Source: Thermoplasmata archaeon (GTDB lineage Archaea > Thermoplasmatota > E2 > UBA202 > JdFR-43). Taken from it: a DNA stretch of 5,080 nt. A model generated the notes under the pieces. It had not been told where the DNA came from, made no database searches, and was given only the letters and a program-made list of their open reading frames with translations. Positions 1-4,209 of this stretch are shown here, in pieces; position 1 is the first letter of the stretch, and each line of letters starts with the position of its first letter. The stretch lies in the NCBI GenBank assembly GCA_021157745.1, contig JAGGWA010000042.1, positions 1 through 5,080 on the forward strand, given 5' to 3'. A program made the translations under genes and the position numbers.

Positions 1-5
1 AAAAA
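1..5 (-). terminator. oligo-T stretch after the tRNA gene
   Basis: Read on the minus strand, five T residues follow directly after the discriminator base of the tRNA gene, and the window then ends. Short oligo-T runs serve as termination signals in archaea, so this may be the terminator of the tRNA transcript. The run is short and cut by the window edge, so the call is tentative. Confidence 0.35.
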
Positions 6-106
6 TGTCGGGGGCGGGGTTTGAACCCGCGACCTCCTGATTTCCCAGCGAACCCTTGGGCTGCGCCTATGAGTCAGGCGCTCTCACCAGGCTGAGCCAC
101 CCCGAC
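6..106 (-). tRNA. tRNA-Met (CAU), elongator type, with intron
   Basis: On the minus strand the sequence folds into a complete cloverleaf. The acceptor stem is GTCGGGG/CCCCGAC with discriminator A. The D stem is GCTC/GAGC, the anticodon stem CCTGA/TCAGG, the variable loop five bases (AGGTC), and the T stem GCGGG/CCCGC with loop TTCAAAC. The spliced anticodon loop reads CTCATAA, giving anticodon CAU. The mature form is 75 bases and CCA is not encoded. The initiator is unlikely: archaeal initiators usually begin AGC and carry three consecutive G-C pairs at the base of the anticodon stem, both absent here. Elongator tRNA-Met is also a common intron-bearing tRNA in archaea. The main alternative is tRNA-Ile2, whose CAU anticodon is modified by agmatidine synthase (TiaS). 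About 17 of 21 stem pairs are G-C, far above the AT-rich surroundings. Confidence 0.93.
42..67 (-). other. tRNA intron (26 bases) with bulge-helix-bulge splice site
   Basis: The intron lies between tRNA positions 37 and 38, the canonical archaeal site. Next to the anticodon stem the precursor can form the standard motif. Tip bases CUCA (tRNA 32-35) pair with UGGG near the intron's 3' end, giving a four-pair central helix with one G-U. This helix is flanked by a three-base bulge UAG at the 5' site and AAA at the 3' site. Beyond the 5' bulge, GCG pairs with CGC, and a further weak hairpin closes the rest of the intron. Cleavage after the second base of each bulge by the tRNA-splicing endonuclease would remove exactly 26 bases. 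The pairing was worked out by hand. Confidence 0.88.
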
Positions 107-126
107 CTCCATTAATATAAAATTTT

Positions 127-136
127 CATATAAAAA
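127..136 (-). promoter_or_regulatory. TATA box (box A) for the tRNA gene
   Basis: Read on the minus strand this is TTTTTATATG. Its centre lies about 26 bases before the 5' end of the mature tRNA, which fits an archaeal TATA box driving a transcript that starts at or next to the tRNA. A second AT-rich TATA-like string at 115-123 is only about 13 bases away, too close to act as the box for this gene. Confidence 0.5.
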
Positions 137-147
137 ATTGTTGAAGA

Positions 148-155
148 TTTATATA
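148..155 (+). promoter_or_regulatory. TATA box for the ATP-cone gene, implying a leaderless start
   Basis: The sequence is a perfect TTTATATA. Its centre lies about 25 bases before the ATG at 176, the spacing expected when transcription begins on or next to the start codon. The box is only a few bases from the alternative ATG at 158, so that upstream ATG would not be transcribed from it. The box points away from the tRNA promoter, so about 70 bases serve two divergent transcription units. Confidence 0.6.
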
Positions 156-175
156 GCATGCAGGCAATAAAATTT

Positions 176-457
176 ATGCCAAAATTTGTTATTAAAAAAG
201 ACGGGAGAAAAGAAGAATTCATTCCTGAGAAGATTGTTGTCGCAGCTGTAAAAAGCGGGGCGCCGCTGGAAAAAGCAAGAGAAATAGCCAAAAAAGTGGA
301 GAGCGTTGAAAAAGAAGAGATTGAAACAAAAGAGATCAGGGACATTGTCTTGGAAGAGCTGAAAAGGACCAATCCAGTGTGGCATGAAAGATGGGTTGCA
401 TATGATAAGCAGGTGAAGAGGCTTTACAGGCATTATAAACATGGTTTGTATGAATAA
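176..457 (+). CDS. stand-alone ATP-cone domain protein
   Basis: This 93-residue protein consists of one ATP-cone domain. It opens with the signature VIKKDGRKEEF (residues 5-15), followed by P17, E18, K19 and I20, which matches the KRDG..E......KI pattern of the nucleotide-binding lid. K7, K8 and K19 align with nucleotide-contacting lysine/arginine positions of E. coli NrdA. The segment IETKEIRDIV (49-58) corresponds to its T55/H59 region, with R55 in place of the histidine. The C-terminal helix is basic and aromatic (NPVWHERW to KRLYRHY). ATP-cones sense ATP/dATP in ribonucleotide reductases and in NrdR. Here there is no reductase body and no NrdR zinc ribbon (no cysteines at all). No ribonucleotide reductase gene is visible nearby, so the partner is unknown. 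I chose the ATG at 176 over 158 because it fits the TATA box as a leaderless start and places the ATP-cone motif at the usual distance from the N-terminus. A regulatory nucleotide-binding role is inferred. Confidence 0.85.
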   Translation: MPKFVIKKDGRKEEFIPEKIVVAAVKSGAPLEKAREIAKKVESVEKEEIETKEIRDIVLEELKRTNPVWHERWVAYDKQVKRLYRHYKHGLYE

Positions 458-484
458 CTCCCGCAATTTCTTTGACGACTTCTT

Positions 485-540
485 GCAAAATGTTCATATT
501 TCCATGTCATCCTCTTGTAAAAAAGCAAAATGTTTATATA
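485..540 (+). repeat. two-copy direct repeat with 40-base period, second copy contains the TATA box
   Basis: GCAAAATGTTCATATT (485-500) and GCAAAATGTTTATATA (525-540) match at 14 of 16 positions, with starts exactly 40 bases apart, close to four turns of B-DNA. The second copy contains the TATA box of the surface protein gene. The first has a degraded TATA-like end. It may be a duplicated promoter element, a weaker upstream promoter, or paired sites for a regulator binding one helix face. Confidence 0.55.
533..540 (+). promoter_or_regulatory. TATA box for the surface protein gene
   Basis: A perfect TTTATATA, identical to the box before the ATP-cone gene, with a purine-rich GCAAAATG just upstream where the TFB recognition element lies. 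Transcription should start at about 560-565, leaving an untranslated leader of about 70 bases before the ATG at 632. Confidence 0.65.
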
Positions 541-555
541 AAGGGATGGGAATTC

Positions 556-571
556 TTCTTTGTCCAAAGAA
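556..571. promoter_or_regulatory. 16-base palindrome on the predicted transcription start
   Basis: TTCTTTG-TC-CAAAGAA has perfect seven-base arms around a two-base centre. It lies 16 to 31 bases downstream of the TATA box, straddling the predicted transcription start of the surface protein gene. Archaeal repressors often bind such dyads over the start site. The centre is too tight for a seven-pair RNA hairpin, though a six-pair stem with a GUCC loop is possible if the RNA starts upstream of it. The operator role is inferred. Confidence 0.45.
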
Positions 572-618
572 AAAAAGGAAAAGGTTAAAAAATGAAAAAG
601 CATTTTAAAAGCCAACCT

Positions 619-626
619 AAGGGGGA
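619..626 (+). promoter_or_regulatory. Shine-Dalgarno-like site for the surface protein gene
   Basis: AAGGGGGA ends about five bases before the ATG at 632 and resembles the archaeal AGGAGGTGA-type site, with G in place of one A. It supports initiation at 632. I see no comparable site before the ATP-cone gene or the dehydrogenase gene. Confidence 0.55.
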
Positions 627-631
627 ATAAA

Positions 632-3600
632 ATGTATGGGAAAAAATTAATTAGGAAAATCGGGAGTTTGGTGGTAATTGCCACCTTAATAGCGAGCGCT
701 TTCGCCGTCTTGCAAATTGGAGAAGCCGTCAACGGAAGCAGCATTCATGATGTGGGGATAGACACAAGTTATTACCCAGAGGGAAATGGAATAAAAATAT
801 TCTACAATGGCAATGTGGTGAACACAACAGAGAGTCTCTTCATAGGGAATGAGTATACAATAAGAACGAGGATTGCCAACTTTGGCGATTTCAACGAGAG
901 CGTTAGCATTTGTATGAAAGTCGTTGATTCCAATGGAAGCGTAGTATTTGGTCCAGAAACAAGATTATGGAATGCGACTGTAAACGATACAACTGATTTC
1001 TGGAGAACATGGGATACAACAGGACTAACGCCAGGCAACTATACAATTGTGGTAAATGCAAGCATTGGAAATGATAGCGACGCCAGCAATAACATTGCCC
1101 AGAGGACTGTAACGCTGGAAGAATATATACCTCCTGTGAGTATCGAATTGCTCTATCCAGTTGGAGGAGAAATTATTGGTGGTATCATTCCAATCAAATG
1201 GAATGCTTCTTCCTCTACGGGAAGCAAGTTAAAGATAAAATTGGAATATAAAAATGAAAGTGGAGAATGGCATACAATTGCAAGCGAGCTTGAAAATACC
1301 GGCATATATTACTGGGACTCAACAGGCTTGGAAAAAGAAAAGGATTATACGATAAAGATAACAGCGACAGACGAAGAAGAAAACAATGCAACAGATGAAT
1401 CAGCAGCATTCACCATAACACAACTTGATGTTTCCATCAAAACAGTATACTACAATGATGTGAAGAATATTCATGTAAATAATACAGAGGGAACCGTCAC
1501 ATTGTATCGCTCCGATGGAAGTGTTTATAAAACAGAAGATGGCTCGCTTGGTGATGTGCTATTCTTCAATGTGAAATTTGACAAGGTTGGATTGTGGAGA
1601 GTTGATGATACCGTTAAAGGAACATTTTACATCAGGGTATTGCCAATAAAATTGAATGTTTCAGTATCGCCTGAAAGCGTGGACTATGCCAAGAGCGGGG
1701 CAGCAAGTTATGTTACCATAGAAGGATATGTAAATGATAAAGATGGCAATCCAATGAAGAACATAACTGTAGAAATATGGGCGCCTGGCGCAACCGCTGG
1801 CGTGGACGCTTTCATTGCCCAGGTTAAAACAGATGCGAATGGCTCCTATAAACTGGAAAACATAAGAATGGGTTATTATGGAGCAGGCAAATACAATATT
1901 ACAGCAAGAGATGGCAACTTTTCAAATCCAAATGCTTTTGGTTACACAATATTCACTGTGAATAGCATCGAAGCCAACATCACGTTGAAGAACAATACAG
2001 CAAAGGGAGGATTCAATATAGGGGAAATAATATTTGAAGTCACAGATAGCAGCGGAAACATGATCCTCACCAATGATTATAACATATCTGTCCTGAAGGA
2101 TGGCAAACCTTATGCATGGATCAATACGAGTGGAGATGAAAATACAGAAAAAATGAATTTTGATGTGGATGGAAAAATACTGAAAATAACATCCGGCATG
2201 TGGGAGGCTGGTGACTACACTTTGAGTGTAAAAGCAGACATCGTTGGAAGTTCTGACTGGGAATATATCGGAAGCATTGAATTTACAGTACAGCCAGCTC
2301 CAAATGTTAATATGAATCTTCTCTCATCTGCTACAATAAATGTAACTGATAAAGATACAAATGTACAAATGATACAGGTTCAGATCTTCGGAGAAAACAT
2401 GACTACATTTGCGGATGAAGAGCATGGCTTTACGATAGATAATCTAACAAAGAGAATAAAGGTTGAAGGGGATGTGTTGTATTCTCCACCAAAAGAAGCA
2501 TATCATTACTGGAAGGATGGTATATGGAATATAACGGTATTTCCAGCCTATGGAAACGGAAAGATATATGTTAATGTAACGTGGCCAGACAAGGGAAGCG
2601 ATAGTGTTGTTGTAAATGTTAAAAATGGAGGAAAAGTAACCGCTGAGCCAACTGAAGTTATCGTTGATACACCAACAGATATAACGGTGACAATAACAAA
2701 AGATGGACAGGCTGTTCCATATGTTGATGAACTCTGGCTATACTATGAGATGCCATCATACTGGCAGGGCACAAACTGGGTATTGATAAAGAATGTGAGT
2801 GGCGTGTATACTAGCGATGGTGCATACACATTCACAAATATTTCATCTGAATATGCGGGCGTTAATATTATCGCCATGGCTAAATTCTATGGTAGCCAGT
2901 ATGCCTATGCCATCATAAAATCGAAAGCAGCACATGATTTGAGTGTTGAGATTGCGCCTGATAAAGCACTTGTTGGAGAGAAAACGACATTCAAAGTTAA
3001 CATAACAAAGGATGGTAAACCATATGATGATGAATCGGGCTATTACTTCTATGTGCTCAATGAAAGCCAGCTTACAAAGTTGCACAATGGAGAAATTGAA
3101 ATAGGTGATCTTACACCAATAGCCCATGAGAAAGTGAGCCAAGGAAACTACACCTTCGAGTATATTCAAACAGAAGCAGGCACATATTACCTGTATGTGA
3201 CGTCACAAAACAAGAAGCATGATGTTCCATCTGGCTCGGAGCCAAGCTTTGAGGTTACAAAAGCAAGTGTTTCAGTGAACCCAACGATGCTTGTCAAGAG
3301 CGTTGATAAAAACATGACAATAACATTTACAGTAACCTGGAATGGAAAAGCATTGAACGGAACCTTGCGCATACATAATATAACAGATTTGACAAACTAT
3401 GGTGGCGATACAGAACTTGAAGTGGTGAATGGTGAAGCAAATATAACAGGCATCGATGCCATAGCAACAGGAAATATAACGTTTGAATTCAAACCGAAAG
3501 GCGTGGGCAATGAATTTGCTTCTGCTGCAGGCATGCTTAAGGTTGTATCTCCAGAAATATCTGTCATTGAGCCAGCGAATGGAATTGCATATATCGGTGT

Positions 3601-4147
3601 AGAAAATCTCATAATCATAAAAGTTACACATCCATTGAAGCATGAGGGCTGCGGCGGGCTGAATGTAGTTGTGGAGATGCCAGATGGCAATGATATAGAT
3701 GTTGGAACAACTGGAAACGATGGCAAACTCAGCTTTGGAGTGATTCCACTGGAGACAGGAAAGATACATCTTAAAGTGGAAGGAGAGAGAGTTCCAGGAG
3801 TTGAGATAGATGTTGGCATTGGTTTGAGGATAAATGCTCCAGCAAAAATAGAGAAGGGCAAGGAAATGACGATAGTGGTTACAACGCTTGGTGGAAATCC
3901 AGTTAAAGATGCAACAGTTAAAGTAGATGGCTCACAGATTGGCACAACAGATGCAAATGGAATCGTGAAATACAAGCCAGAAAATAGTGGCACAATAACA
4001 ATAACGGCAGAGAAGGAAGGATACTATAAGGCAAGCGTAAGCGTTGAGGTAACGAAGCCGCCGAAGGAGCAGCCCGGATTCGAACTCCTTGGATTTGCAG
4101 TTGCATTGCTGGCAGCAATACTCATCGCAAGGAGAAAAAGGAAGTAA
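632..4147 (+). CDS. large secreted Ig-like surface glycoprotein with PGF-CTERM anchor (S-layer candidate)
   Basis: This 1171-residue protein is built for the cell exterior. Residues 1-9 are basic, 10-25 are hydrophobic, and signal peptide cleavage is likely after A25 or A32. Residues about 40-163 resemble a CARDB-type beta-sandwich. Residues 169-263 resemble the KRE9/KNH-like sandwich found in Ser-Thr-rich surface proteins (IPIKWNAS..., then ENTGIYYWDST). Residues about 361-443 resemble a carboxypeptidase-regulatory-like domain (hairpin TDANG at 400-404). Further Ig-like units follow at about 669-766, 770-877, 878-972, 973-1065 and 1066-1142. Recurring hairpins include KDGKPY at 489 and 793, ITKDG at 688 and 791, and TDANG at 1106. 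I count 37 N-X-S/T sequons, all before residue 950, and only two cysteines (94 and 1007). The tail is PGF (1148-1150), a hydrophobic helix (1151-1166) and RRKRK. No enzyme motif is visible. A structural envelope role, possibly S-layer, is inferred. The exact ligand or function is unknown. Confidence 0.92.
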   Translation: MYGKKLIRKIGSLVVIATLIASAFAVLQIGEAVNGSSIHDVGIDTSYYPEGNGIKIFYNGNVVNTTESLFIGNEYTIRTRIANFGDFNESVSICMKVVDSNGSVVFGPETRLWNATVNDTTDFWRTWDTTGLTPGNYTIVVNASIGNDSDASNNIAQRTVTLEEYIPPVSIELLYPVGGEIIGGIIPIKWNASSSTGSKLKIKLEYKNESGEWHTIASELENTGIYYWDSTGLEKEKDYTIKITATDEEENNATDESAAFTITQLDVSIKTVYYNDVKNIHVNNTEGTVTLYRSDGSVYKTEDGSLGDVLFFNVKFDKVGLWRVDDTVKGTFYIRVLPIKLNVSVSPESVDYAKSGAASYVTIEGYVNDKDGNPMKNITVEIWAPGATAGVDAFIAQVKTDANGSYKLENIRMGYYGAGKYNITARDGNFSNPNAFGYTIFTVNSIEANITLKNNTAKGGFNIGEIIFEVTDSSGNMILTNDYNISVLKDGKPYAWINTSGDENTEKMNFDVDGKILKITSGMWEAGDYTLSVKADIVGSSDWEYIGSIEFTVQPAPNVNMNLLSSATINVTDKDTNVQMIQVQIFGENMTTFADEEHGFTIDNLTKRIKVEGDVLYSPPKEAYHYWKDGIWNITVFPAYGNGKIYVNVTWPDKGSDSVVVNVKNGGKVTAEPTEVIVDTPTDITVTITKDGQAVPYVDELWLYYEMPSYWQGTNWVLIKNVSGVYTSDGAYTFTNISSEYAGVNIIAMAKFYGSQYAYAIIKSKAAHDLSVEIAPDKALVGEKTTFKVNITKDGKPYDDESGYYFYVLNESQLTKLHNGEIEIGDLTPIAHEKVSQGNYTFEYIQTEAGTYYLYVTSQNKKHDVPSGSEPSFEVTKASVSVNPTMLVKSVDKNMTITFTVTWNGKALNGTLRIHNITDLTNYGGDTELEVVNGEANITGIDAIATGNITFEFKPKGVGNEFASAAGMLKVVSPEISVIEPANGIAYIGVENLIIIKVTHPLKHEGCGGLNVVVEMPDGNDIDVGTTGNDGKLSFGVIPLETGKIHLKVEGERVPGVEIDVGIGLRINAPAKIEKGKEMTIVVTTLGGNPVKDATVKVDGSQIGTTDANGIVKYKPENSGTITITAEKEGYYKASVSVEVTKPPKEQPGFELLGFAVALLAAILIARRKRK
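4073..4144 (+). other. PGF-CTERM sorting signal of the surface protein
   Basis: This segment encodes the last 24 residues of the surface protein: PGF at 1148-1150, a hydrophobic stretch of about 16 residues, and the basic end RRKRK. That three-part design is the PGF-CTERM signal. In haloarchaea such tails are removed by archaeosortase A and replaced by a lipid anchor at the membrane. The linker before it (TKPPKEQ) is short and lacks the long Thr-rich stalk common in halophiles. No archaeosortase gene is in the window. Confidence 0.85.
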
Positions 4148-4157
4148 ACCCTCTTCC

Positions 4158-4176
4158 TTTCTATTTTAATTTTTTT
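4158..4176 (+). terminator. T-rich terminator after the surface protein gene
   Basis: Shortly after the stop codon the plus strand becomes strongly pyrimidine-rich, with T runs of three, four and finally seven (4170-4176) and no hairpin. This matches the oligo-T terminators of archaea and separates the surface protein gene from the dehydrogenase gene, which has its own TATA-like box. Confidence 0.55.
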
Positions 4177-4183
4177 GAAAATC

Positions 4184-4192
4184 TTTTATAAA
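4184..4192 (+). promoter_or_regulatory. TATA-like box for the alcohol dehydrogenase gene
   Basis: TTTTATAAA, preceded by the purine-rich TTGAAAATC that could serve as a TFB recognition element. Its centre is about 22 bases before the ATG at 4210, a few bases closer than ideal, so the transcript would start at or very near the start codon (leaderless). There is no Shine-Dalgarno-like site in between, which agrees with that reading. Confidence 0.45.
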
Positions 4193-4209
4193 TTGCTATT
4201 ATCCTTTTT

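Noticed and set aside
6..106. Initiator tRNA-Met
   Set aside because: The first pairs (GTC start) and the anticodon stem CCTGA/TCAGG lack the AGC start and the three G-C pairs at the base of the anticodon loop that mark archaeal initiators.
115..123. TATA-like string on the minus strand close to the tRNA
   Set aside because: It is centred about 13 bases before the tRNA 5' end, too near to position polymerase there. The box at 127-136 has the right spacing.
158..175. Upstream ATG extending the ATP-cone protein by seven residues
   Set aside because: It lies only a few bases after a perfect TATA box, so it would not be in the transcript, and it has no ribosome-binding site. The ATG at 176 fits the family start.
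546..608. Twenty-codon frame starting at 546 before the surface gene
   Set aside because: Its ATG lies upstream of the transcription start predicted from the TATA box at 533-540, and its product is a lysine/arginine-rich string of no distinct character.
149..744. Minus-strand open frames at 149-466 and 433-744
   Set aside because: Both are hydrophobic, phenylalanine/leucine-rich translations antisense to purine-rich coding DNA. No motif or start signal supports them.
3272..3769. Antisense open frame of 165 residues inside the surface protein gene
   Set aside because: The composition is low-quality (many Cys, Tyr, Ile and His), it has no promoter or ribosome site, and it overlaps the real coding frame throughout.
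3397..3993. Antisense open frame of 198 residues inside the surface protein gene
   Set aside because: It is the shadow of the coding strand. It is rich in Ser, Pro and Thr without domain motifs and lies wholly within a well-supported gene.
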